A model generated the notes under the pieces. It was not told the origin of the DNA and searched no databases. It was given only the letters and a program-made list of their open reading frames with translations. A stretch of 64,000 bases of DNA. Origin: Rubrivivax gelatinosus (lineage in GTDB: Bacteria; Pseudomonadota; Gammaproteobacteria; Burkholderiales; Burkholderiaceae_C). Where the stretch lies: assembly GCF_004340905.1 (NCBI RefSeq), contig NZ_SLXD01000001.1, positions 558,001-622,000 of the forward strand, in the 5' to 3' direction. Positions 1 through 7,831 of the stretch are shown piece after piece. Position numbers and translations under genes: made by a program. Positions within the stretch are counted from its first letter, which is position 1; each line of letters begins with the position of its first letter.

Positions 1-538
1 GCTGTGGCCGCAGTTCGCCTACGGCCGCAACGCCGTCTACCCGCACGGCGATCACGGCAACGCGCTGCTGTCCAAGTACCCGATCGTCGCCTACACCAAC
101 CACGACGTCTCGGTCGACGGCCACGAGGCGCGCGGCCTGCTGCACTGCACGCTGCGCCTGCCGGCCGAAGGCGCGCAGGTGCACGCCGTCTGCGTGCACC
201 TGGGGCTGGCCGAGGGCCATCGCCGGCGCCAGCTCGACCGGCTGTGCGAGCTGGTGCGGCGCGAGGTGCCCGACGACGCGCCGCTGGTCGTCGCCGGCGA
301 TTTCAACGACTGGCGCGACCGCGCCCACCCGGTGCTCGAGCGCGGCCTCGGTCTGCACGAGGTGTTCGTGAAGGCGCACGGTCGTTCGGCACGCACCTTC
401 CCGGCGCGATTCCCGCTGCTGCGCCTGGACCGCATCTACGTGCGCAACACGCGCGGCCACCGCCCGCTGCCGCTGCCGCACCGGCCCTGGGCGCATCTGT
501 CGGACCACGCGCCGCTGGCTGCGGAGATCGCGCTGTGA
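1..538 (+). CDS. ybhP: Endonuclease/exonuclease/phosphatase family protein, YbhP-like (5' truncated)
   Basis: Only the last 178 residues are present because the gene starts before the window. The family is a metal-dependent phosphoesterase fold. Visible motifs are [11 protein letters not shown] near the start, the metal-binding GDFNDW, and SDHAPL close to the C-terminus, which carries the catalytic Asp-His pair. The stop overlaps the GTG start of the cardiolipin synthase gene by GTGA. In E. coli the same order ybhP-clsB-ybhN is found, so a role alongside phospholipid synthesis is inferred. The actual substrate is unknown. Confidence 0.85.
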   Translation, partial: LWPQFAYGRNAVYPHGDHGNALLSKYPIVAYTNHDVSVDGHEARGLLHCTLRLPAEGAQVHAVCVHLGLAEGHRRRQLDRLCELVRREVPDDAPLVVAGDFNDWRDRAHPVLERGLGLHEVFVKAHGRSARTFPARFPLLRLDRIYVRNTRGHRPLPLPHRPWAHLSDHAPLAAEIAL

Positions 539-1776
539 AGCTGCGGCCACGCTGGCAGGACGGCAACACCGTCGAGCTGCTCGAAAACGGCGAGGCCTTC
601 TTCCCCGCCGTCTTCGACGCCGTCCGCAACGCCCGCCACGAGGTGCTGCTGGAGACCTTCATCCTCTTCGAGGACAAGGTCGGGCTGGCGCTGCACGCGG
701 CGCTGCTGGAGGCCGCACAGCGCGGCGTGCAGGTCGACGTGATGGTCGACGGCTTCGGCTCGCCCGACCTGTCGCCCGAGTTCACCGGCTCGCTGCGCGC
801 CGCCGGCGTGCGCCTGCGCAGCTTCGACCCGAGCTGGCGGCTGTTCGGCCGGCGCTTCAACGTGCTGCGCCGCATGCACCGCAAGATCGTCGTCGTCGAC
901 GGCGAGACGGCCTTCGTCGGCGGCATCAACTACTCGGCCGACCACCTGGCCGACTTCGGGCCGGAGGCCAAGCAGGACTACTCGGTGCGGCTGCGCGGGC
1001 CGGTGGTCGAGACCATCCGCCAGTTCGCGCTCGCCGCGATCCGCGGCGGCACACGCGGCGAGCCGCCGGTGCAGCGGCCGCGGCTGCCGCCGCCGCGCAC
1101 CGAAGGCCCGGTGCAGGCAATGCTCGTCACGCGCGACAACCTCGAGCACCGCGCCGACATCGAACGCCAGTACCGCGCCGCGCTGCGCGCCGCGCGCCAC
1201 AGCGTGATCATCGCCAACGCCTACTTCTTCCCCGGCTGGCGTTTCCTGAAGGAGCTGCGGCGCGCGGCCCGGCGCGGCGTGGACGTGCGCCTGGTGCTGC
1301 AGGGCACGCCCGACATGCCGATCGTGAAGACCGCCGCCGGCCTGCTCTACGAGCACCTGCTGCGCGACGGCGTGCACATCCACGAGTACTGCGACCGGCC
1401 GATGCACGGCAAGGTGGCGGTCGTCGACGAGGACTGGGCGACGGTGGGCTCGAGCAACCTCGACCCGCTGAGCCTGTCGCTGAACCTGGAGGCCAACGTC
1501 ATCCTGCGCGACCGCGGCTTCGCGGCGCAGCTGCGCGAGCGGCTGCAGCACCTGATCCGCCACAGCTGCGAGGAGGTGAAGCCCGAGCCGACGCCGCGCT
1601 GGCGGCTGTGGGTGCGGCTGCGCAGCTACTTCGTGCTGCGCTTCGCCCAACGCTTCCCGCTCTGGGCGCGTGTGCTGCCGGCGCACCGGCCGACGCTGCA
1701 GCTGGTCGAAACCCCGCCGCCGCCCGCGCCGGCCTCCGAACGCGAAGACGAGGCGCGGAGCCTGCATGCCGGATGA
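535..1776 (+). CDS. clsB: Cardiolipin synthase B (phospholipase D family)
   Basis: This 413-residue protein should condense phosphatidylglycerol (with phosphatidylethanolamine in E. coli ClsB) into cardiolipin at the inner membrane. Two HxKxxxxD catalytic motifs are present: HRKIVVVD at residues 115-122 and HGKVAVVD at 291-298, the second followed by GSSNLD. It lacks the N-terminal double membrane anchor of ClsA, as ClsB does. The GTG start overlaps the upstream stop and the 3' end overlaps the next start, so the three genes look translationally coupled. The reading frame stays open far upstream of the GTG, but that part is antisense-like and is covered by the upstream gene. Confidence 0.9.
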   Translation: MKLRPRWQDGNTVELLENGEAFFPAVFDAVRNARHEVLLETFILFEDKVGLALHAALLEAAQRGVQVDVMVDGFGSPDLSPEFTGSLRAAGVRLRSFDPSWRLFGRRFNVLRRMHRKIVVVDGETAFVGGINYSADHLADFGPEAKQDYSVRLRGPVVETIRQFALAAIRGGTRGEPPVQRPRLPPPRTEGPVQAMLVTRDNLEHRADIERQYRAALRAARHSVIIANAYFFPGWRFLKELRRAARRGVDVRLVLQGTPDMPIVKTAAGLLYEHLLRDGVHIHEYCDRPMHGKVAVVDEDWATVGSSNLDPLSLSLNLEANVILRDRGFAAQLRERLQHLIRHSCEEVKPEPTPRWRLWVRLRSYFVLRFAQRFPLWARVLPAHRPTLQLVETPPPPAPASEREDEARSLHAG

Positions 1777-2743
1777 GGCCGCACCGCGCCGCGCTCGCGC
1801 GCCTTCGTGGTGGCCGCGCGCACGCCGCTGGCTGGGCATCGCCTTCATCGTCGTCGTCGGCGCGCTCGTCGCCAAGGTTGCACGTTCGATGGACTGGGGC
1901 GCGGCCTGGGACGCGCTGCAGCGTGTCGAGCCGGGGACGCTCGCGCTCGCGGCGGCGCTGGCCGCGGCCAGCCACGCGCTCTACGCCACCTACGACCTGA
2001 TCGGCCGCCAGCTGACCGGCCACGGCCTGGCCGCGCCCCGCGTGGCCGCGGTGGGCTTCATCTCCTATGCCTTCAACCTCAACCTGGGCGCGCTGGTCGG
2101 CGGTTTCGCGCTGCGCTACAAGCTCTACGGCCAGCTCGGGCTGGCGCCCGGCGTCGTGACGCGCGTGCTGGGTTACAGCCTGCTGACCAACTGGCTGGGC
2201 TACTTCGTGCTCGGCGGCACGGTGCTGCTGCTGCGGCCGCCGGCGCTGCCGCCGGACTGGGAGCTGGGCCGCACCGCGCTGCGGTTGCTGGGCGGCGCGC
2301 TGCTGCTGGCCGCGGCGGGCTACGTCGCGCTGTGCGCCTTCGCGCGGCGGCGCAGCTGGCGGCTGCGCGGCCACGAGCTGGTGCTGCCGCCGCTGCGCGT
2401 GGCGCTGCTGCAGCTGCTGCTGTCGGCGACGAACTGGGCGCTGATCGCCGGCGTCTGCCACGTGCTGCTGGGGCGCACGCTGCCCTACCCCGACGTGCTG
2501 ACGGCGCTGCTGCTGGCGGCCGTGGCCGGCGTCGTGACGCATCTGCCGGCCGGGCTGGGCGTCATCGAGGCGGTGTTCGTCGCGCTGCTGGGCGCGCGGC
2601 TGGGCCAGGGGCCGGTGCTGGCGGCCCTGCTGGCCTACCGCGCCGTCTACTACCTCGCGCCGCTGGCCGTGGCCACCACGCTGTACTTCGCGCTCGAGGC
2701 GCGCGGCAGGCAGGCCGCGCCAGCGCCGTCTTCGGCGCGCTGA
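1766..2743 (+). CDS. ybhN: YbhN/lysylphosphatidylglycerol synthetase TM-domain membrane protein
   Basis: A 325-residue integral membrane protein of the UPF0104/LPG-synthase transmembrane family. A basic N-terminus (RARRW) leads into the first hydrophobic helix, and about eight membrane segments follow. The family landmarks FNLNLGALVGG and THLPAGLGVIEAVF are present. It has no soluble aminoacyl-transferase domain. The start at 1766 overlaps the clsB stop by 11 bases. Position after clsB suggests a role in lipid transport or cardiolipin handling, but the reaction is not established for this family. Confidence 0.85.
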   Translation: MPDEAAPRRARAPSWWPRARRWLGIAFIVVVGALVAKVARSMDWGAAWDALQRVEPGTLALAAALAAASHALYATYDLIGRQLTGHGLAAPRVAAVGFISYAFNLNLGALVGGFALRYKLYGQLGLAPGVVTRVLGYSLLTNWLGYFVLGGTVLLLRPPALPPDWELGRTALRLLGGALLLAAAGYVALCAFARRRSWRLRGHELVLPPLRVALLQLLLSATNWALIAGVCHVLLGRTLPYPDVLTALLLAAVAGVVTHLPAGLGVIEAVFVALLGARLGQGPVLAALLAYRAVYYLAPLAVATTLYFALEARGRQAAPAPSSAR

Positions 2744-2997
2744 CGGCGCCGCCGCCGGCGCCTGTTCCCGACCATTGCACTGCGGCAGTTGCCGCGTCGC
2801 CACAACGCCAGCGGGGTCTCTGCGAGGCAGACGCCGTTGCGATTTGGTCGATTTATCCGGCTTTGCGCTGTGTCAGATCGTGACCGCGGGGTCAGGACTG
2901 GAATGCATCCGTCGTCTGGACTGATTCCAGATCGCCCCGGTGCCCGATGGGCCGTCCCGGCCACCGGCTACAGATTCGGACGGATAGAGGAGATTCC
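2744..2997. other. Intergenic region before the cytochrome c peroxidase
   Basis: This 254-base gap is less GC-rich than its surroundings around 2830-2900 and must hold the promoter for the peroxidase gene. A clear ribosome binding site, AGAGGAG, lies 5 bases before the ATG at 2998. I see no hairpin ending the ybhN operon and no convincing -35/-10 pair. Confidence 0.4.
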
Positions 2998-3996
2998 ATG
3001 CGCATTCGTTGGACCCCGGTCGCCCTGGCCGCCGCCAGTGTCCTGGCCGTCGGCGCGGCCGTTGCCCAGAGCCAGGAGCCGATCCAGCCGATCGTGCCCC
3101 CGCAGCAGGTGAACCTGGGCATGGTCGAACTGGGCAAGAAGCTGTACTTCGACCCGCGCCTGTCCAAGTCGGGCTTCATCTCGTGCAACTCGTGCCACAA
3201 CCTGTCGATGGGCGGCACCGACAACATCCCGACCTCGATCGGCGACCGCTGGCAGCAAGGCCCGATCAACGCGCCGACGGTGCTGAACTCCAGCCTCAAC
3301 GTCGCCCAGTTCTGGGACGGCCGCGCGGCCGACCTGAAGGCCCAGGCCGGCGGCCCGATCGCCAACCCGGGCGAGATGGCGTTCACGCACACGCTGGCCC
3401 TGGGCGTGCTCGAGTCGATCCCGGCCTACCAGCGCGAGTTCAAGCAGGTCTTCGGCAAGGACAAGATCGACATCGACCAGGTCACGGCCGCGATCGCCGA
3501 GTTCGAGAAGACGCTGGTGACGCCGAACTCGCGCTTCGACCAGTGGCTGCTGGGCAAGAAGGACGCGCTGAACGCCGACGAACTCGCCGGCTACAAGCTG
3601 TTCAAGGAAAGCGGCTGCGTCGGCTGCCACAACGGCCCGGCCGTCGGCGGCAACTCGTTCCAGAAGATGGGCGTGGTCGCGCCGTACAAGGCCAGCAGCC
3701 CGGCCGAGGGCCGCGTCGCGGTCACCGGCAAGGACGCCGACCGCTTCAACTTCAAGGTGCCGACGCTGCGCAACGTCGAGATGACCTACCCGTACTTCCA
3801 CGACGGCGCGGCCAACACGCTGACCGAAGCCGTGGACATCATGGGCCGGCTGCAGCTGGGCAAGAAGTTCACGCCCGACGAGAACGCCAAGATCGTCTCC
3901 TTCCTGAAGACGCTGACCGGCGACCAGCCGAGCTTCACGCTGCCGATCCTGCCGCCGTCCAGCGACAAGACCCCGCGGCCGCAGCCGTTCAAGTAG
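2998..3996 (+). CDS. Di-haem cytochrome c peroxidase, periplasmic
   Basis: This 332-residue protein should reduce hydrogen peroxide to water in the periplasm with electrons from small cytochromes. A signal peptide ends near VAQS at residues 22-25. Two c-haem sites are present: CNSCH at 63-67 (high-potential or peroxidatic half) and CVGCH at 207-211. The landmarks NAPTVLNSSLN, FWDGRA, VPTLRNVEMTYPYFHDG and FLKTLTGD fit the CcpA/MauG family. Length is normal for the bacterial peroxidases. The ATG at 2998 is chosen for its ribosome binding site and signal peptide. It is monocistronic, with a terminator downstream. Confidence 0.93.
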   Translation: MRIRWTPVALAAASVLAVGAAVAQSQEPIQPIVPPQQVNLGMVELGKKLYFDPRLSKSGFISCNSCHNLSMGGTDNIPTSIGDRWQQGPINAPTVLNSSLNVAQFWDGRAADLKAQAGGPIANPGEMAFTHTLALGVLESIPAYQREFKQVFGKDKIDIDQVTAAIAEFEKTLVTPNSRFDQWLLGKKDALNADELAGYKLFKESGCVGCHNGPAVGGNSFQKMGVVAPYKASSPAEGRVAVTGKDADRFNFKVPTLRNVEMTYPYFHDGAANTLTEAVDIMGRLQLGKKFTPDENAKIVSFLKTLTGDQPSFTLPILPPSSDKTPRPQPFK

Positions 3997-4027
3997 CCCC
4001 ACCGCGCCGGCCCGCCGGCGCCACCCC

Positions 4028-4062
4028 GCCCCGCGGCCTGTCCGGCGCGGGGCTGTTCTTTT
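4028..4062 (+). terminator. Rho-independent terminator after the peroxidase gene
   Basis: An 8-bp perfect stem (GCCCCGCG with CGCGGGGC) closes a 10-base loop and is followed by the T-rich run TGTTCTTTT. It lies 32 bases past the peroxidase stop. Confidence 0.8.
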
Positions 4063-4138
4063 GTCGACGACACACTGATCGCCGGCGTCAGAGCACGCCG
4101 CTGCCGACACCGGGCGCGCCGCTTGCTGACGGCGCCGG

Positions 4139-5473
4139 ATGCGCCCCGCCCTGCCCTTCACGCTCCTGGCCCTGCTGTGCCTGCTGGTGGCGTGGAGCGC
4201 GGGCGCACAGCCGCAGCCGCCCGCCGCGGCGTTCGTGCTCCGGCTCGACGGCGCCGTCGGCCCGGCGGCCGCCGACCACCTGAAACGTGGCATCGCCGCC
4301 GCCCATCGCGACGGCGCGGCGGTCGTCGTGCTGCAGATCGACACGCCCGGCGGGCTGGACACGTCGATGCGCGAGATCGTGCGCGCCATCACCGCCGCGC
4401 CGCTGCCGGTCATCGCCTGGGTCGGGCCGGCGGGCGCACGCGCCGCCAGCGCCGGCACCTTCATCGTCTACGCCAGCCATCTCGCGGCGATGGCCCCGGG
4501 CACCAACCTCGGCGCGGCGACGCCGGTGGCGCTGGGCGGGCCGCCGGTCGAAGCCGGGCGCGCCGCCTCCACGCCCGACCCGTCGGCGGCCAAGGCGATG
4601 AACGACGCGGTCGCCTACCTGCGTTCGCTGGCCGAACTGCGCGGGCGCAATTCCGACTGGGGCGAACGCGCGGTCCGCGACGCTGCCAGCCTGGCCGCGC
4701 CGCAGGCGCTGGCCGCCGGCGTCGTCGAGATCGTCGCCGAATCGGTGCCGGCGCTGCTGGCGCAGGCCGACGGCCGCAGCGTGAAGCTGGCCGCCGGCAC
4801 GGTGACGCTGCACACCGCGGGCCTGGCGCTGCGCCACCACGAGGCCGACTGGCGCACGCGTGCGCTGGCCGTGATCTCCAACCCCAACCTGGCGCTGATC
4901 CTGATGGCGATCGGCGTCTACGGCCTGCTGTTCGAGGCCATGAGCCCGGGCGCGCTGGTGCCCGGCGTCGTCGGCGCGATCAGCCTGCTGCTGGGGCTGT
5001 ACGCGCTGTCGACGCTGCCGGTGACCGTCGCCGGCCTGGCGCTGCTGCTGCTGGGCCTGGCGCTGATGATCGCCGAGGCTTTCGCGGCCTCGTTCGGCGT
5101 GCTCGGTCTGGGCGGCGTCGTCGCCTTCGTGCTGGGCGCGCTGCTGCTCGTCGACACCGAGGTTCCGGGCGCCGTCGAGGTCTCGCTGCCGCTGGTCGCC
5201 GGCCTGGCGCTGGCCTGTGCGGCCGCGGCGCTGCTCGTCGTGCGCGCGGCGCTGCAGGCGCGGCGCCAGCAGCCGCGCAGCGGCACGCCGGCGATGCTCG
5301 GCGAGACGGCGCGTGTGCTCGACTGGGCCGGCAGCCAGGGCCACGTGCTGCTGCAGGGCGAACGCTGGCGCGCCGTCGCCGAGGCCCCGCTCGCCCCGGG
5401 CGACGGGGTGCACGTGCTCGGCGTCGACGGCCTCACGCTGCGCGTCGCACGCGCGGCCCCACCCCCGGGCTGA
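4139..5473 (+). CDS. NfeD family membrane serine protease (NfeD1b type)
   Basis: A 444-residue membrane protein with a signal peptide (ends near AGAQ), a ClpP/SppA-like protease domain, four to five membrane helices and a C-terminal OB-fold. The catalytic Ser is in the ASAGTF motif around residue 105, and the partner Lys is expected in SAAKAMNDAVAY. The C-terminal domain (AMLGETARVLDWAGSQGHVLLQGERWRA) is the NfeD OB domain. NfeD proteases cleave the C-terminus of stomatin partners, and a stomatin gene lies 27 bases downstream. The ATG has no strong ribosome binding site. Confidence 0.88.
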   Translation: MRPALPFTLLALLCLLVAWSAGAQPQPPAAAFVLRLDGAVGPAAADHLKRGIAAAHRDGAAVVVLQIDTPGGLDTSMREIVRAITAAPLPVIAWVGPAGARAASAGTFIVYASHLAAMAPGTNLGAATPVALGGPPVEAGRAASTPDPSAAKAMNDAVAYLRSLAELRGRNSDWGERAVRDAASLAAPQALAAGVVEIVAESVPALLAQADGRSVKLAAGTVTLHTAGLALRHHEADWRTRALAVISNPNLALILMAIGVYGLLFEAMSPGALVPGVVGAISLLLGLYALSTLPVTVAGLALLLLGLALMIAEAFAASFGVLGLGGVVAFVLGALLLVDTEVPGAVEVSLPLVAGLALACAAAALLVVRAALQARRQQPRSGTPAMLGETARVLDWAGSQGHVLLQGERWRAVAEAPLAPGDGVHVLGVDGLTLRVARAAPPPG

Positions 5474-5500
5474 GGCCCGCACCACCCGACGGAGATGCCG

Positions 5501-6262
5501 ATGTCCTCGCTGCTGATCTTCAGCCCGCTGCTGTTCCTCGTGATCATCGTGCTCGCGATGTCGATCCGCATCCTGCGCGAGTACGAGCGCGGCGTGGTCT
5601 TCACGCTCGGCCGCTTCACCGGCGTGAAGGGGCCGGGGCTGATCCTGCTGATCCCGGTGCTGCAGCAGATGGTGCGTGTCGACCAGCGCACCCAGGTGCT
5701 GGACGTGCCGGGCCAGGACGTGATCTCGCGCGACAACGTCTCGGTGCGGGTCAGCGCGGTGATCTATTTCCGCGTCGTCGGCCCCGAGCCCTCGGTGATC
5801 CAGGTGGAAAACTACCGCCAGGCGACGAGCGAGCTGGCGCAGACGACGCTGCGTTCGGTGCTCGGCCGCCACGAGCTCGACGCGATGCTGTCCGAGCGCG
5901 ACAAGCTCAACGCCGACATCCAGAACATCCTCGACGCCCAGACCGAGGCCTGGGGCGTGAAGGTCGCCAACGTCGAGTTGAAGCACATCGACCTGGGCGA
6001 GAACATGGTGCGCGTGATGGCGCGCCAGGCCGAGGCCGAACGCGAGCGCCGCGCCAAGGTGATCAACGCCGAAGGCGAGGAACAGGCCGCGCGCAAGCTG
6101 CTGGAAGCCGCCCAGGTGCTGTCGGCGCAGCCCGAGGCGATGCAGCTGCGCTATCTCTCGACGCTGGCGACGATCGGCACGCAGAACAGCTCGACGATCG
6201 TGTTTCCGTTCCCGATCGACCTGGCCTCGATGCTGCGCGGCGCCGCACCGCCGGGACGCTGA
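5501..6262 (+). CDS. SPFH/stomatin-family membrane protein (slipin)
   Basis: A 253-residue protein with one N-terminal membrane helix, an SPFH domain ([38 protein letters not shown]) and a helical tail rich in A, E and R. It should form membrane-bound oligomers that organise lipid microdomains and act with the neighbouring NfeD protease. Of two in-frame ATGs, 5501 is chosen because GGAG lies at 5491-5494, the right distance from it but directly against 5495. The stop overlaps the next gene by one base. Confidence 0.9.
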   Translation: MSSLLIFSPLLFLVIIVLAMSIRILREYERGVVFTLGRFTGVKGPGLILLIPVLQQMVRVDQRTQVLDVPGQDVISRDNVSVRVSAVIYFRVVGPEPSVIQVENYRQATSELAQTTLRSVLGRHELDAMLSERDKLNADIQNILDAQTEAWGVKVANVELKHIDLGENMVRVMARQAEAERERRAKVINAEGEEQAARKLLEAAQVLSAQPEAMQLRYLSTLATIGTQNSSTIVFPFPIDLASMLRGAAPPGR

Positions 6263-6651
6263 TGCCCTGGCTCAAGCTCGTGCACCTCGCCGCGGTGATC
6301 GTCTGGTGCGGCGCGCTCAGCTACCTGGCGCTGGCGCTGGCGAGCGCCGCGGAGCTGCCGCGGCGCTCGCTGCCGCGGGCGCTGTTCACCAGCGTCGCCA
6401 CACCGGCGGCGCTGGTGGCCATCGCCTCGGGCACGGCGATCTTCGTCTGGCACGGGCCCTACGCGGCGTGGCTGGTGGCCAAGCTGATGCTGGTGGCGCT
6501 GCTGGTGCTGGGCCATGCGCTGGCCGGCGTGCTGGTGCTGCGCGTGGAACGCGACGGCGCTGCCGTGCCACGCGCCGGCGCGACGCTGCTCGGCTGGACC
6601 CTGGCATGGCTGGGCGCGATCGCGTGGATCGTGCTCGCCAAACCGTTCTGA
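6262..6651 (+). CDS. CopD-like small membrane protein
   Basis: 129 residues with four predicted membrane helices: around [17 protein letters not shown], then AALVAIASGTAIFVW, LMLVALLVLGHALAG and LGWTLAWLGAIAWIVL. The histidines in KLVHLAAVIVW and VLGHALAG resemble CopD family members, which are linked to copper handling or haem-protein membranes. It is coupled to the stomatin gene by a TGATG overlap and lies just before the oxidase cluster. A role in oxidase copper supply is only inferred. Confidence 0.7.
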   Translation: MPWLKLVHLAAVIVWCGALSYLALALASAAELPRRSLPRALFTSVATPAALVAIASGTAIFVWHGPYAAWLVAKLMLVALLVLGHALAGVLVLRVERDGAAVPRAGATLLGWTLAWLGAIAWIVLAKPF

Positions 6652-6682
6652 GACCGGCGCCGTGTGCCAGCGCCCGACGTGG

Positions 6683-7141
6683 TCAGCCGGCGGTGTCGAC
6701 GCCGACCGTCTTCTCGTAGACCAGGCGGCCGCCGAGGTAGGCCGCCAGCGCGATGAAGGCCGCCGTCAGCAGGCTCAGCGCCAGGCCCCAGGGCAGCACC
6801 ACCGCCTCGCGGTCGCCGACCAGGCGCAGCGTCCAGTTCAGCGTCGCCAGCGACAGCATCATCACCGCCAGCAGCGCATGCGCCCAGGCGACGACGAGGC
6901 GGCGCACGCGGGCGATCGCCAGCAGGTCGACGAGGCCGAAGACGCTGGCCACCCAGCCGCCCAGCGCGCCGACGCCGGCCAGCCAGAGCGCCGCCCGGGC
7001 CCAGAAGGCGTCGCCGCTGACCAGGAAACCGAGGTCGGCACCGACCAGCCCGATCAGCGCCGCCACCGGGAAGTGGATGACCATCGGGTGCAGCGGGTGC
7101 CCGGCGATCGCGGCGCGGCTGAGGATGGGTTCGGCCTGCAT
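6683..7141 (-). CDS. DUF2231 family membrane protein
   Basis: 152 residues with four membrane helices and the motif GHPLHPMVIHFPVA near the N-terminus, which marks DUF2231. Conserved histidines in such proteins suggest haem or metal contact, but no function is proven. It is transcribed divergently from the oxidase operon, and its ATG (7139-7141) abuts the likely subunit II start, leaving no room for a normal divergent promoter. Confidence 0.8.
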   Translation of the reverse strand: MQAEPILSRAAIAGHPLHPMVIHFPVAALIGLVGADLGFLVSGDAFWARAALWLAGVGALGGWVASVFGLVDLLAIARVRRLVVAWAHALLAVMMLSLATLNWTLRLVGDREAVVLPWGLALSLLTAAFIALAAYLGGRLVYEKTVGVDTAG

Positions 7142-7831
7142 CGGTCCATTCTGACCGCGGGCGCTGCCGCGGCGCTGGCCGGCTGCGAAGGCCCGCTGTC
7201 GGTACTGGATCCCGCTGGGCCGTCGGCACGCGCCGTGGCCGAGGTCTGGTGGTGGATGGCCGGCGCCGCGGCGCTGGTGTTCACCGGCACGCTGGCGGCC
7301 TGGATGCTGGCGATGCGCCGGCAGGCGCCGCCCGACGAGGCCCGGGCGCGGCGCGACGGCCGGCGCTGGCTGGTCGGCGGCGGGCTGCTGCTGCCGTCGG
7401 TGGCGGTGCTGGCGCTGCTGGTGCTGGGCTCGCCGGCCGCGCTGCACCAGCTGCCGCTGCCGGGCACCGGGACAGCGCCGCTGCGGGTTCACGCCGTCGG
7501 GCTGCAGTGGCACTGGGAGCTGGTCTACCCGGACGCCGGCATCAGCCTGGTCGACGAGCTGCGCATCCCGGCCGGGCGCCCGGTGGACGTGCACACCGAG
7601 AGCCGCGACGTGATCCACTCGTTCTGGGTGCCGCGCCTGGGCGGCAAGCTCGACGCGATCCCCGGCCACGTGCGTGTCGTGCGGCTGCAGGCCGACGCAC
7701 CGGGGCGCTACCGCGGCGTCTGCGCCGAGTTCTGCGGCCCGGGGCACGCCGGCATGGCGATGACGGTCGTCGCGATGGAGCCGGCCGAGTTCGACGCCTG
7801 GCTGGCGGCGCAGCCGGGTGCCGCACGGTGA
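7136..7831 (+). CDS. Cytochrome c oxidase subunit II (lipoprotein, no fused cytochrome)
   Basis: About 231 residues. A lipoprotein signal ends in LAGC, two membrane helices follow (WWWMAGAAALVFTG and WLVGGGLLLPSVAVLALLVLG), and the cupredoxin domain carries the CuA ligands CAEFCGPGHAGM plus the His of VIHSFWVP. No C-terminal cytochrome c domain is present, unlike caa3 enzymes. No ATG fits: the best signal peptide begins at a CTG at 7136, while in-frame GTGs at 7088 and 7097 would add an acidic leader. The start is therefore uncertain. The stop overlaps subunit I by GTGA. Confidence 0.85.
   Translation: MHRSILTAGAAAALAGCEGPLSVLDPAGPSARAVAEVWWWMAGAAALVFTGTLAAWMLAMRRQAPPDEARARRDGRRWLVGGGLLLPSVAVLALLVLGSPAALHQLPLPGTGTAPLRVHAVGLQWHWELVYPDAGISLVDELRIPAGRPVDVHTESRDVIHSFWVPRLGGKLDAIPGHVRVVRLQADAPGRYRGVCAEFCGPGHAGMAMTVVAMEPAEFDAWLAAQPGAAR

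Noticed and set aside
436-1875. Long open frame on the minus strand opposite clsB
   Set aside because: Composition is typical antisense of a GC-rich gene (His/Arg/Val-rich), no family resemblance, and the plus strand carries clear HKD motifs.
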